A DNA stretch of 10,782 nucleotides. It comes from JACQAI01 sp035507915. Its GTDB lineage: Bacteria > Pseudomonadota > Alphaproteobacteria > Elsterales > Elsteraceae. How positions within the stretch are numbered: the first letter of the stretch is position 1; the number at the start of each line of letters is the position of its first letter. The notes beneath the pieces are model-generated. The model had not been told where the DNA came from, did no database searches, and saw only the letters and a program-made list of their open reading frames with translations. The stretch is from positions 1-10,782 of the forward strand of contig DATJNS010000569.1 in assembly GCA_035507915.1 (NCBI GenBank), given 5' to 3'. A program made the position numbers and the translations under genes. Shown here piece by piece: positions 1 to 7,213 of this stretch.

Positions 1-160
1 AGCTCTCGAGCGCGCGCACGCGCCGCCAGCACGGCGAGCTCGAGATGCCGACCTGCTCGGCCAGCTCGACGTTGGTCAGGCGGGCGTTCGCCTGCAGGTG
101 CTTGAGGATGCGGCGGTCGATCGCGTCGAGCGCCGACTGGGCGGCGGGAGGAGAAAGCAT
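1..160 (-). CDS. Lrp/AsnC family transcriptional regulator, N-terminal part (truncated by window edge)
   Basis: The reverse strand from the ATG at 160-158 reads 53 codons without a stop to the left edge. The peptide contains LDAIDRRILKHLQANARL, then TNVELAEQVGISSSPCWRRV and RALES. This is the classic N-terminal helix-turn-helix of Lrp/AsnC regulators (residues about 11-53), including the 'LD..DRRIL..LQ.NAR' opening and the recognition-helix segment with S-S-P-C-W-R-R-V. Family members bind DNA with this domain and sense amino acids or related metabolites with a C-terminal RAM domain, which here lies outside the window. A weak AGGA sits very close to the ATG. The gene is divergent from the E1 enzyme gene across about 100 bp, the usual layout for a local regulator of its neighbour. 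The family call is secure; the effector is unknown. Confidence 0.9.
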   Translation of the reverse strand, partial: MLSPPAAQSALDAIDRRILKHLQANARLTNVELAEQVGISSSPCWRRVRALES

Positions 161-263
161 CGTCCTGGATTCCGGGTTGCAGCGAAAGATTCTTCCTCCA
201 ATCGTCCCTCAGACGACCGGGAACGCAAGGATTTTTCACCAAGGCCGGCATAGGATTGCGACC
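161..263. promoter_or_regulatory. Divergent intergenic control region with Lrp-like palindrome
   Basis: These 103 bp separate the divergent regulator and E1 genes, so both promoters must lie here or inside the genes. The region is richer in A+T than its flanks. It holds an interrupted palindrome at 202-216, TCGTC-N5-GACGA, whose 15-bp span equals the size of typical Lrp-family sites. A weak sigma70-like pair TTGCAG (177-182) and AATCGT (200-205), 17 bp apart, would overlap it. The shared divergent region is a direct observation; the operator and promoter are inference. Confidence 0.35.
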
Positions 264-2660
264 ATGACCCAGCGCCGCCTGCCCGCCAAAACCCCTGCCA
301 CGGTCGACCGCGCGGGCTCGACCGATCCCAGCCTCGCCGCGCTGCGCGCGCTCGAGCGCAAGATCCTCTGGCTCGCCGTGTGGATGATCCACAACGCCAA
401 CCACCTGCGCGACCATCCGGACGGCCTCAAGGTCGGCGGCCACCAGGCGTCGAGCGCCTCGATCGTGACCTTGATGACCGCGCTCTATCTGCGCGTGCTC
501 CGGCCCGAGGACCGTGTCGCCGTCAAGCCGCACGGCAGCCCGGTGCTGCACGCGATCCAGTACCTGCTCGGCCACCAGGCGCTCGACCAGCTGCAGAATT
601 TCCGCGCGCTCGGCGGCGCGCAGTCCTACCCGTCGCGCACCAAGGACACGCTCGACGTCGACTACTCGACCGGCTCGGTCGGCCTCGGCGTCGCGATCAC
701 GTTGTTCGGCGCGCTGGTGCAGGACTACGTGCGGCTCAAGAACCTGGCGCCGCCCGAGGTCAAGCAGGGCCGGCTGGTCGCGCTGGTCGGCGACGCCGAG
801 CTCGACGAGGGCAACGTCTTCGAGGCGATGCTCGAAGGCTGGAAGCACGACGTGCGCAACGTCTGGTGGGTGATCGACTACAACCGCCAGAGTCTGGACT
901 CCGTCGTGTCCGATCGCCTGTTCACGCGCATCGAGAGCTTGTTCGAGACGGTCGGCTGGAAGGTCGTCACGCTCAAATACGGCAAGCTGCTCGAGGCGGC
1001 GTTCGAGCGCCCGGGCGGCGCGGCGCTGCGTCGCTGGATCGACAACTGCCCGAACTCGCTCTACTCGGCGCTGACCTTCAAGGGCGGCGCGGCATGGCGC
1101 GAGCGGCTGGCGCGCGACCTCGTCAACGTCGCCGGCATCCCCGAGCTGCTCGCCGATCACGACGACGCGGCGCTCGGCCGCCTGATGACCAACCTCGCCG
1201 GCCACGACATCGAGGCGGTGCTCGAGGCATTCGAGGCGGCGGCCGGCGACGACGCGCCGACCTGCTTCATCGCCTACACGATCAAGGGCTACGGCCTGCC
1301 GTTCGCCGGCCACAAGGACAACCACGCCGGCCTGCTCAATCCGGCGCAGATGGCCCAGCTCAAGAGCGAGATGCGCGTCGGCGACGGCAAGGAGTGGGAG
1401 CGCTTCGAGGGCCTCGACGTTGCGGCGAGCGAGCTCGAAAGCTTCCTCGCGCGCGTCCCGTTCGCGCAGGTGTTTCCGCGCGGCCACGCCGCGCCGGCGA
1501 TCGAGGTGCCGGCGGCGCTGCCGCTGCCGACCGCCGAACGCCTGTCGACCCAGGAAGGCTTCGGCCGCATCCTGTTCGAGCTCGCGGGCACGCGCACGCC
1601 GCTCGCCGACCGCATCGTCACCTTGTCGCCCGACGTGACCGTATCGACCAACCTCGGCGGCTGGGTCAACCGCCGCGGCGTGTTCGATCGCAACGAGCGC
1701 GCCGACGTCTTCCGCGAGGAGAAGGTCGTCTCGACCTACAGCTGGCAGCTCGGCCAGAAGGGCCAGCACATCGAGCTCGGCATCGCGGAGAACAACTTCT
1801 TCCTCCTGATGGCGGCGCTCGGCCTGTCCGGGCCGCTGTTCGGCGCGCGTCTCTTGCCGATCGGCACGCTGTACGACCCCTTCATCGAGCGCGGCCTCGA
1901 TGCGCTCAACTACGCCTGCTACCAGGACGCGCGCTTCATGCTGGTGGCGACGCCGTCGGGCCTCACGCTGGCGCCCGAGGGCGGCGCGCACCAGTCGATC
2001 AAGACGCCGCTGATCGGCATGGGGCAGGACAAGCTGACCTATTTCGAGCCCGCCTTCATCGACGAGCTGGCGACGATCATGCGCTGGGGCTTCGCGCACA
2101 TGCAGGACCCCCACGGCGGCTCGGTCTATCTGCGCCTGTCGACCCGGCCGCTCGAGCAGCCCAAGCGCGCGCTCGACGCGGGCCTCGCCGCCGCCATCAT
2201 CGACGGCGCCTATTGGCTGAAGCCGCCGGCGCCGGACGCCGAGCTCGCGATCGTCTATGCCGGCGCGGTGGCGCCCGAGGCGATCGAGGCGCACGCCCAG
2301 ATCCTCGAGGACGTGCCGGGCGCCGGCCTGCTCGCGGTCACCTCGCCCGACCGGCTGCACGCCGGCTGGCGCGCCGCCGCGACCGAGCGGCGCGAGGGCC
2401 GGCCCGACGCGCGCGCGCCGATCGAGCAGCTGCTGGCGCCGCTCGCGCGCGACGCCGCGCTCGTCACCGTGATCGACGGCCATCCCGCGACCTTGTCGTG
2501 GCTGGGCGCGGTCGGCCGCCACCGCGTGCATGCGCTCGGCGTCGACCATTTCGGCCAGTCCGCCGATCTGCCGAGCCTCTACCGGGTCTACGGCCTCGAC
2601 GCCGACCGCATCCTCGACGCCGCCGCCGCGCTGCTGGTCGAGCGCGTCCGCGCCGCCTGA
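264..2660 (+). CDS. AceE-type 2-oxoacid dehydrogenase E1 / transketolase-like protein
   Basis: The 798-residue product is a thiamine diphosphate enzyme of the homodimeric pyruvate dehydrogenase E1 (AceE) type, which decarboxylates a 2-oxoacid and passes the acyl group to a lipoyl E2. The N-terminal domain carries PHGSP (H90), TGSVG (136-140) and the ThDP/Mg motif starting GDAELDEGN (G176-D177) and ending at IDYN (N207). The central pyrimidine-binding domain has IELGIAENN with the likely activating glutamate E509. A transketolase C-terminal domain runs from about residue 660. E. coli AceE is near 890 residues, so this is a shorter subfamily, commonly labelled transketolase. The start at 264 is preferred because upstream in-frame codons run into the divergent regulator, and a weak AGGA lies at 252-255. 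No E2 or E3 gene is in the window. The neighbouring Lrp-type regulator suggests a 2-oxobutyrate-type (MdeB-like) role, but pyruvate is possible. Confidence 0.85.
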   Translation: MTQRRLPAKTPATVDRAGSTDPSLAALRALERKILWLAVWMIHNANHLRDHPDGLKVGGHQASSASIVTLMTALYLRVLRPEDRVAVKPHGSPVLHAIQYLLGHQALDQLQNFRALGGAQSYPSRTKDTLDVDYSTGSVGLGVAITLFGALVQDYVRLKNLAPPEVKQGRLVALVGDAELDEGNVFEAMLEGWKHDVRNVWWVIDYNRQSLDSVVSDRLFTRIESLFETVGWKVVTLKYGKLLEAAFERPGGAALRRWIDNCPNSLYSALTFKGGAAWRERLARDLVNVAGIPELLADHDDAALGRLMTNLAGHDIEAVLEAFEAAAGDDAPTCFIAYTIKGYGLPFAGHKDNHAGLLNPAQMAQLKSEMRVGDGKEWERFEGLDVAASELESFLARVPFAQVFPRGHAAPAIEVPAALPLPTAERLSTQEGFGRILFELAGTRTPLADRIVTLSPDVTVSTNLGGWVNRRGVFDRNERADVFREEKVVSTYSWQLGQKGQHIELGIAENNFFLLMAALGLSGPLFGARLLPIGTLYDPFIERGLDALNYACYQDARFMLVATPSGLTLAPEGGAHQSIKTPLIGMGQDKLTYFEPAFIDELATIMRWGFAHMQDPHGGSVYLRLSTRPLEQPKRALDAGLAAAIIDGAYWLKPPAPDAELAIVYAGAVAPEAIEAHAQILEDVPGAGLLAVTSPDRLHAGWRAAATERREGRPDARAPIEQLLAPLARDAALVTVIDGHPATLSWLGAVGRHRVHALGVDHFGQSADLPSLYRVYGLDADRILDAAAALLVERVRAA

Positions 2661-2717
2661 CGCCGTCGCGTCCTCCGCGCTTTTGCGCGATCGTTGCGGT
2701 GAAAAGGACGCCGGAGC

Positions 2718-2744
2718 GGAAACTTCGGCCGCGGCAAACCTGTT
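2718..2744 (+). promoter_or_regulatory. Possible EcfG-type general stress promoter
   Basis: GGAAAC (2718-2723) is followed after 17 bp by TGTT (2741-2744). This approaches the alphaproteobacterial EcfG consensus GGAAC-N16/17-CGTT, with one mismatch in each half. It sits about 30 bp before the ribosome binding site of a gene whose family is often stress-linked. The match is short and could be chance. Confidence 0.3.
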
Positions 2745-2776
2745 GAGCGCAGGGGAGAGCTCAGCAGGAGGAAACG

Positions 2777-3436
2777 ATGCCCGACCAGATCATGCCGGAA
2801 AGCCGCGTCGTCGACGCGCTGCAGTCGCTTGCGACCGTATGCCGCGACAGCCAGGAGGGCTACCGGACGGCGGCTGACGAGACCACCGACCATTCGCTCA
2901 AGGAGATGTTCCTCGACGTCGCGCGACAGCGCGAGCAGGAAGCCGACGAGCTCGACCGTCTGATCCAGGCGCACGGCGAGCGCTCGCCCGCGCGCACCGG
3001 CAGTCTCACGGGCCAGGCGCACCGCATCTTCGTCGGCCTGCGCGCGGCGCTGACCGGCAACGACCGCGCGGCGGCCCTGCGCGAGGTCGCGCGCGGCGAG
3101 TCCTACGCCGAGGCGGCGTTCGACCGCGCCAAGCACCTGCAGCTGCCGGGCGAGGCGGGCGACCTCGTGCATCGGCTGCACGACTCGATCCGGGACAGCC
3201 GCGACAAGGTGCGTCGCATGGCCGAGGCCGAGGGCGGCTGGGCGATGCCGCCCGGCGCCCAGCGCTACATCGACGAAGCCGCGCACTACGTGAACGACAA
3301 GCCGGTGGCGAGCAGCCTGGTCGCGCTCGGCATCGGCTTCGTGATCGGCGCGCTGACCGTGCTGGTGACGCGCCCGGCCAACGACGGCACCCGCGTGCGC
3401 CGCGCCGATTACGAGGGTCCCAACGCCGGCATCTGA
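2777..3436 (+). CDS. DUF2383 (PA2169-like) helical protein with C-terminal membrane anchor
   Basis: The 219-residue protein has no assigned enzymatic role. Residues about 10-120 are strongly helical and rich in E, D and R, with AADETTDHSLKEMF and DVARQREQEADEL. This resembles the ferritin-like bundle of the DUF2383/PA2169 family. Residues about 125-175 form another amphipathic helical stretch ending in YIDEAAHYVNDKP. It is followed by a single hydrophobic glycine-containing segment (about 177-198, VASSLVALGIGFVIGALT) and a short basic tail. That end resembles the membrane anchor of ElaB/YqjD (DUF883) proteins, so the bundle is probably held on the inner membrane facing the cytoplasm. An excellent AGGAGG at 2767-2772 fixes the ATG at 2777. 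It stands alone between the E1 gene and a repeat. A role in envelope or stationary-phase stress is a family-level guess. Confidence 0.75.
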   Translation: MPDQIMPESRVVDALQSLATVCRDSQEGYRTAADETTDHSLKEMFLDVARQREQEADELDRLIQAHGERSPARTGSLTGQAHRIFVGLRAALTGNDRAAALREVARGESYAEAAFDRAKHLQLPGEAGDLVHRLHDSIRDSRDKVRRMAEAEGGWAMPPGAQRYIDEAAHYVNDKPVASSLVALGIGFVIGALTVLVTRPANDGTRVRRADYEGPNAGI

Positions 3437-3467
3437 CGGCAATGATGCGGCAATTGAAATAATGCGT

Positions 3468-3550
3468 CGTCATGCCCGCGAAAGCGGGCATCCAGGGGTC
3501 TCAAGCACCGCGCCTGCGCCTCCTGGATCCCCGCGTGCGCGGGGATGACG
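3468..3550. repeat. Palindromic intergenic repeat pair (REP-like)
   Basis: Two 29-nt arms, 3468-3496 and 3522-3550, are inverted copies of each other with few differences and 25 nt between them. Each arm also folds on itself: ATGCCCGC-GAAA-GCGGGCAT (3472-3491) and ATCCCCGC-GTGC-GCGGGGAT (3527-3546). The G/C swap inside the stem is compensated on both sides, so pairing is preserved. Elements of this form, recognisable by spurious peptides such as MPAKAGIQ, are dispersed in many GC-rich proteobacterial genomes. It may also limit read-through from the upstream gene. Confidence 0.8.
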
Positions 3551-3574
3551 TTCCAATCAAGGCGGACAACGCCA

Positions 3575-3580
3575 TAGAAT
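3575..3580 (+). promoter_or_regulatory. -10-like box for the molybdenum hydroxylase gene
   Basis: TAGAAT matches the TATAAT consensus at five of six positions and ends 8 nt before the ATG at 3589. No Shine-Dalgarno sequence is seen between it and the ATG. Transcription from it would begin at or next to the start codon, giving a leaderless message. There is no good -35 at the usual distance (TTCCAA at 3551-3556 is poor). Confidence 0.35.
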
Positions 3581-3588
3581 GCGCCGCC

Positions 3589-5946
3589 ATGAACGACAGC
3601 GAGTCTCCCCCGGCGGCGCTGGTCGGCGCGTCGGTGCCCCGGCGCGAGGACGCGCGGCTGCTGACCGGGCGTGGGCTCTACGTCGAGGACGTCGTGCTGC
3701 CCGGCCTGCTCCACGCCGCCTTCGTGCGCAGCACGCACGCGCACGCCGCGGTGCGCGCGGTGCATCGCGAGCGCGCGCGGACGCTGCCCGGCGTGGTCGC
3801 CGTGTGGACCGCCGACGACTGCTCCGAGCTCGGCGCGGCGCTGCCCGGCCTGCTCGAGCCCGGCACGCTCAACAATCCCTATTGCGACCGCAACCTCGAC
3901 GTGCCGCGCGCGCTGGTGCCGCGCAAGGCGCACTATGTCGGCGAGCCGCTCGCCGTGGTGGTCGCCGAGACCGCGCACGAAGCCGCCGATGCGGTCGAGG
4001 CGGTCGAGATCGACTACGCGCCGCTGCCCGTGCTGGCGACCTGGGAGGACGCGCTCCGCCCGGACGCGCCGCGCCTGCACGACGGCTTCGACAACGTGGT
4101 CGCGCACCTGAGGCACGAGATCGGCGACGTCGACGCGGCGTTCCGCACCGCCGAGATCGTCGCCGAGGAGCGGCTCGAGATCCAGAGCCTGAAATCGATG
4201 GCGATGGAATGCCGCGGCGCGGTCGCGCAGTGGAGCGCGGCGACCGGCTCGCTCGACGTGTGGTCGACCAGCCAGCAGTACTATGCGGTGCGCGACATCA
4301 TCGCGCGCGTGCTCGCCCTGCCGCGCGAGCGCGTGCGCGTGCTGGCGCGCGACGTCGGCGGCGGCTTCGGGCTCAAGGGCCTGCTGCATCCCGAGGACGT
4401 CATCGTGCCGATCCTCGCCTACCGGCTGGGCCGCCCGGTGCGCTGGGCCGAGACGCGCTCGGAGCACATGATCGCGTCCAATCAGTCGGGCGTCACGGTG
4501 CACGACGTGCGCGTCGCGGCGCGCCGCGACGGCACCATCTTGGCGCTCGACGTCAAGATGTATGTCGACGTCGGCGCGTTCAACGGCTTCGAGATGGTGT
4601 GCCCGACCAACACGGTGAACCATCTGCCGACGCACTACCGCATCGCCAATTTACGCGCCGAGGGCTGGTCGATCGTCACCAACAAGACGCCGGTCACGCC
4701 CTATCGCGGCGCCGGCCGGCCCGAGGCGACCTTCACGACCGACCGCGCGCTCGACCTCGTGGCGCGGCGCGCCGGGCTCGATCCGCTGGTGGTGCGCGAG
4801 CGCAACATCATCCCGAAGGCGGCGATGCCCTACGCGACCGGGCTCACCTACCGCGACGGCGTCAAGATCGTCTACGACGGCGGCGACTTCCCCGGCATGC
4901 TCGAGTCGGCGGTCGCGCAGGCCGACTATCGCGGCTGGCGCGCCCGCCAGGCGGCGCTGCGCGCCCAGGGCCGCGCGATCGGGCTCGGCATCGCGAGCTA
5001 CGTCGAGGGCGGCGGCATCGGGCCGACCGAAGGCGCCACGGTGCGCATCGAGGAGTCGGGCCGCGTCAACGTGTTCGTCGGCGTCAACTCGCAGGGCCAA
5101 GGCCACGAGACGACCTTGGCGCAGATCTGCGCCGAGCATCTGGGCGCGCGCTTCGCGGCGGTCGACGTGCACGGCGGCGACACCGCGCTGCTGCCGGTCG
5201 GCTTCGGCACCGCGGCGAGCCGCGTGCTGGTCAATGCCGGCAACGCGGTGTTCAAGTCGGCGCGCGAGGTCAGGCACAAGGTCGCGGCGCTCGCCGCGCA
5301 GCTGCTCGAATGCGCCGAGGCCGACATCGAGGTCGCCGACTCGCACGCTTTCGTGCGCGGCACGCGCCAGCTGTCGGTGAGCTTCGCCGAGCTCGCCGCC
5401 AAGGCGCAGCGCAGCCCGGTGATGGCGGCGCTCGGCGGTCCGGGGCTCGCCGCGACCGAGTTCTTCTATCCCCGCACCGTGACGTGGTCGAGCGGCGTGC
5501 ACGTCGCCGTGGTCGAGGTCGACCGCGAGACCGGCGCGATCGAGATCTTGAAATACGCCACGGCGCACGACGTCGGCGTGCCGGTCAACCCGATGATCGT
5601 CGACGGCCAGCTGATCGGCGGCATCGCGCAGGGCCTCGGCGCCGCGCTCGGCGAAGACGTGGTCTACGATCGCGACGGCCAGGTGCTGGCGGGCTCGTTC
5701 ATGGACTACCCGGTGCTGCGCGCGTCCGACATGCCGGCGATCGCGACAGAGCATTTCGTGTCGCCGACGCCGGAGAACCCGCTCGGCGTGCGCGCGGTCG
5801 GCGAGAGCGGCACGATCGCGCCGCCCGCGGCGATCGCTGCCGCCGTCGAGGACGCGCTCGGCGGCGCCGTGCGCGTCACCAAGACGCCGCTCACCCCGCT
5901 CGCCGTATGGTCGCTGATCCGGCGCGCCGGCGCATCGCGCGCTTGA
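3589..5946 (+). CDS. Molybdopterin-binding large subunit, xanthine dehydrogenase/CO dehydrogenase family, form II-like
   Basis: The 785-residue protein belongs to the molybdenum hydroxylases, which oxidise their substrate at a Mo-cytosine/pterin dinucleotide centre and pass electrons to [2Fe-2S] and FAD subunits. The N-terminal aldehyde oxidase/xanthine dehydrogenase domain opens with VGASVPRREDARLLTGRG. The cofactor-binding region has DVGGGFGLKG (GGGFG at 257-261) and GQGHET. The catalytic glutamate is E739 in VGESGTIAPP. The substrate loop is PYRGAGR (Y372-R377). True CO dehydrogenases (form I) carry AYxCSFR with the copper-binding cysteine, absent here, so CO oxidation is doubtful. Length is close to CoxL (809). 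The longer in-frame start at 3472 lies in a repeat and is rejected. No medium or small subunit gene adjoins it; the nearest are at 9773-10782. Substrate is unknown. Confidence 0.88.
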   Translation: MNDSESPPAALVGASVPRREDARLLTGRGLYVEDVVLPGLLHAAFVRSTHAHAAVRAVHRERARTLPGVVAVWTADDCSELGAALPGLLEPGTLNNPYCDRNLDVPRALVPRKAHYVGEPLAVVVAETAHEAADAVEAVEIDYAPLPVLATWEDALRPDAPRLHDGFDNVVAHLRHEIGDVDAAFRTAEIVAEERLEIQSLKSMAMECRGAVAQWSAATGSLDVWSTSQQYYAVRDIIARVLALPRERVRVLARDVGGGFGLKGLLHPEDVIVPILAYRLGRPVRWAETRSEHMIASNQSGVTVHDVRVAARRDGTILALDVKMYVDVGAFNGFEMVCPTNTVNHLPTHYRIANLRAEGWSIVTNKTPVTPYRGAGRPEATFTTDRALDLVARRAGLDPLVVRERNIIPKAAMPYATGLTYRDGVKIVYDGGDFPGMLESAVAQADYRGWRARQAALRAQGRAIGLGIASYVEGGGIGPTEGATVRIEESGRVNVFVGVNSQGQGHETTLAQICAEHLGARFAAVDVHGGDTALLPVGFGTAASRVLVNAGNAVFKSAREVRHKVAALAAQLLECAEADIEVADSHAFVRGTRQLSVSFAELAAKAQRSPVMAALGGPGLAATEFFYPRTVTWSSGVHVAVVEVDRETGAIEILKYATAHDVGVPVNPMIVDGQLIGGIAQGLGAALGEDVVYDRDGQVLAGSFMDYPVLRASDMPAIATEHFVSPTPENPLGVRAVGESGTIAPPAAIAAAVEDALGGAVRVTKTPLTPLAVWSLIRRAGASRA

Positions 5947-6063
5947 CCCCCCACCCCACCCTCCCCCTCAAGGGGGGAGGGGGCGCATGGCGCAAGGGGG
6001 CGATGATCCCACCAACTCGTCGTCACTCCCTCCCCCCTTGAGGGGGAGGGTTGGGGTGGGGGG
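5947..6063. repeat. Inverted repeat of C/G tracts, possible bidirectional terminator
   Basis: The arm at 5947-5981 and the arm at 6028-6063 are reverse complements over 35-36 nt, differing by one inserted base, with a 46-nt spacer. Each arm can also form its own hairpin from CCCTCCCC and GGGGAGGG halves. The repeat starts directly after the stop codon of the molybdenum hydroxylase gene. Similar polypyrimidine/polypurine repeats are dispersed in proteobacterial genomes. A role in ending transcription is likely on position, but there is no T-tract typical of an intrinsic terminator. Confidence 0.7.
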
Positions 6064-6075
6064 TGTTCCCATCGG

Positions 6076-6120
6076 TGTTGATCAGCCCCTAAACTGGGAT
6101 CAACAGCGGCCCGCGGGCCG
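6076..6120. promoter_or_regulatory. Operator-like inverted repeats upstream of the LLM gene
   Basis: TGTTGATC (6076-6083) and GATCAACA (6098-6105) are perfect 8-bp inverted arms 14 nt apart, a 22-bp centre-to-centre spacing near two helical turns. They are followed at 6107-6120 by the perfect 14-bp palindrome CGGCCCGCGGGCCG. Both sit just before the ribosome binding site at about 6127-6132. The arrangement suits a dimeric repressor or activator site; the regulator is not in the window. Confidence 0.4.
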
Positions 6121-6138
6121 AATTTCGGGGGAAACGCG

Positions 6139-7209
6139 ATGGATTTCGGCATTTTCAATCTGATGGGCTGCCGGGACCCCGACAAGCCGACGGCGCAGGT
6201 TTTCGCCGACGTCGCCGAGCAGACGCGGCGCGCCGACGAGCTCGGCTACGGCATCGCGTGGTTCGCCGAGCATCATTTCTCGAACTACAGCCTGTGCGCC
6301 TCGCCCCTGATGCTGATCGCGCACGTGGCGCCGCTGACCAAGCGGATCCGCCTCGGCACCGCCGTGATCGTGGCGCCGCTCTACAATCCGGCGCGCCTGG
6401 TCGCCGAGATCGCCACGGTCGACGCGCTGACCCACGGCCGCCTGATGCTCGGCGTCGGCAGCGGCTACCAGCCCTACGAGTTCGAGCGCTTCGGCGAGGA
6501 CCTCGCCGAGAGCGCCAAGATGACCGAGGAGATGCTCGACATCATCGAGCTCGGCCTGACGCGGGACTTCTTCAGCTACGAGGGCACGCACTACAAGCTG
6601 CCCAAGACCCACATCGCCGCGCGCCCGGTGCAGAAGAAGATTCCGATCTACGTCGCCGGTCACTCGGTGCCGTTGTTCCGGCTGGCGGCGCGCCACGGCT
6701 ACAAGCCCCTGTCGTCGGGCCGCACCGAGTCGCTGCCGTGGCTGATCGAGCAGCGCCGCGACTGCGACGAGGCCTATCGCGCCGAGGGCAAGCCGGTCGA
6801 GCAGGCCGAGCTCAGCCTCCTGCGTTTCTGCTGCATCACCGACAGCCGCGAGGAGGCGCTGCGCTACGCCGAGAACGCGCGCTACCAGACGCGGCTGGCG
6901 AGCGGGCTCCGGCGCCGCGAGGAGGTGATGGACGGCACCATGCTGGTCGACCGGCCCTATCCGAACGAGCCGCCGCTCGAGACCCTGGTCGACAACATGC
7001 CGATCGGCTCGGTCGAGCGCGTCGCCGAGAAGCTGATCGCCGAGATCCGCGCCTGCAAGCCGGCGCACATCTGCTTCAACTTCCAGTGCGGCAGCGAGCC
7101 GATCGCGGCGGCGATGCGCTCGATGGAGCTGTTCGCGACCGCGGTCAAGCCGCGGCTCGAGCGCGCGCTCGGGCCGCTCGACCGCATCGGCCTGGCGCAG
7201 GCGGCCTGA
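6139..7209 (+). CDS. LLM class flavin-dependent oxidoreductase (luciferase-like monooxygenase)
   Basis: The 356-residue product is a bacterial-luciferase-like TIM-barrel enzyme that uses reduced flavin and O2 to hydroxylate or cleave an organic substrate. The N-terminal MDFGIFNLM strand, WFAEHHFS (E44-H45-H46, matching the luciferase alpha-subunit EHH active-site segment), IRLGTAVIVAPLYNPARLVAE and DALTHGRLMLGVGSGY are family hallmarks. KIPIYVAGHS and the conserved helical C-terminus complete the barrel. The length is normal. A GGGGGA at 6127-6132 precedes the ATG. It needs reduced flavin from a reductase that is not encoded here. Its stop is 4 bp from the next gene, indicating one operon with the GMC dehydrogenase. 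The substrate cannot be read from the sequence. Confidence 0.9.
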   Translation: MDFGIFNLMGCRDPDKPTAQVFADVAEQTRRADELGYGIAWFAEHHFSNYSLCASPLMLIAHVAPLTKRIRLGTAVIVAPLYNPARLVAEIATVDALTHGRLMLGVGSGYQPYEFERFGEDLAESAKMTEEMLDIIELGLTRDFFSYEGTHYKLPKTHIAARPVQKKIPIYVAGHSVPLFRLAARHGYKPLSSGRTESLPWLIEQRRDCDEAYRAEGKPVEQAELSLLRFCCITDSREEALRYAENARYQTRLASGLRRREEVMDGTMLVDRPYPNEPPLETLVDNMPIGSVERVAEKLIAEIRACKPAHICFNFQCGSEPIAAAMRSMELFATAVKPRLERALGPLDRIGLAQAA

Positions 7210-7213
7210 GACC

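Noticed and set aside
45..263. N-terminal extension of the E1 gene to an ATG at 45
   Set aside because: It lies antisense to the conserved Lrp HTH coding sequence and the divergent control region, and it has no E1 family similarity. The start at 264 begins just before conserved sequence.
2676..2689. Hairpin CGCGC-TTTT-GCGCG after the E1 gene as a terminator
   Set aside because: The stem is only 5 bp and no T-tract follows; such palindromes are frequent in this base composition.
380..2746. 788-codon open frame overlapping the E1 gene in another frame
   Set aside because: Arg/Ala/Pro-rich low-complexity translation typical of shadow frames in GC-rich DNA; no domain is visible.
3472..3588. N-terminal extension of the molybdenum hydroxylase large subunit (MPAKAGIQ...)
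   Set aside because: These codons are a translation of the palindromic repeat. The conserved domain begins just after the ATG at 3589.
3409..4635. Long minus-strand open frame opposite the molybdenum hydroxylase gene
   Set aside because: Antisense shadow with His/Arg-rich composition and no motif; part of it is the repeat read backwards.
3589..5946. Aerobic carbon monoxide dehydrogenase (coxL)
   Set aside because: The loop is YRGAGR rather than AYxCSFR, so the copper-binding cysteine of form I CO dehydrogenase is missing.
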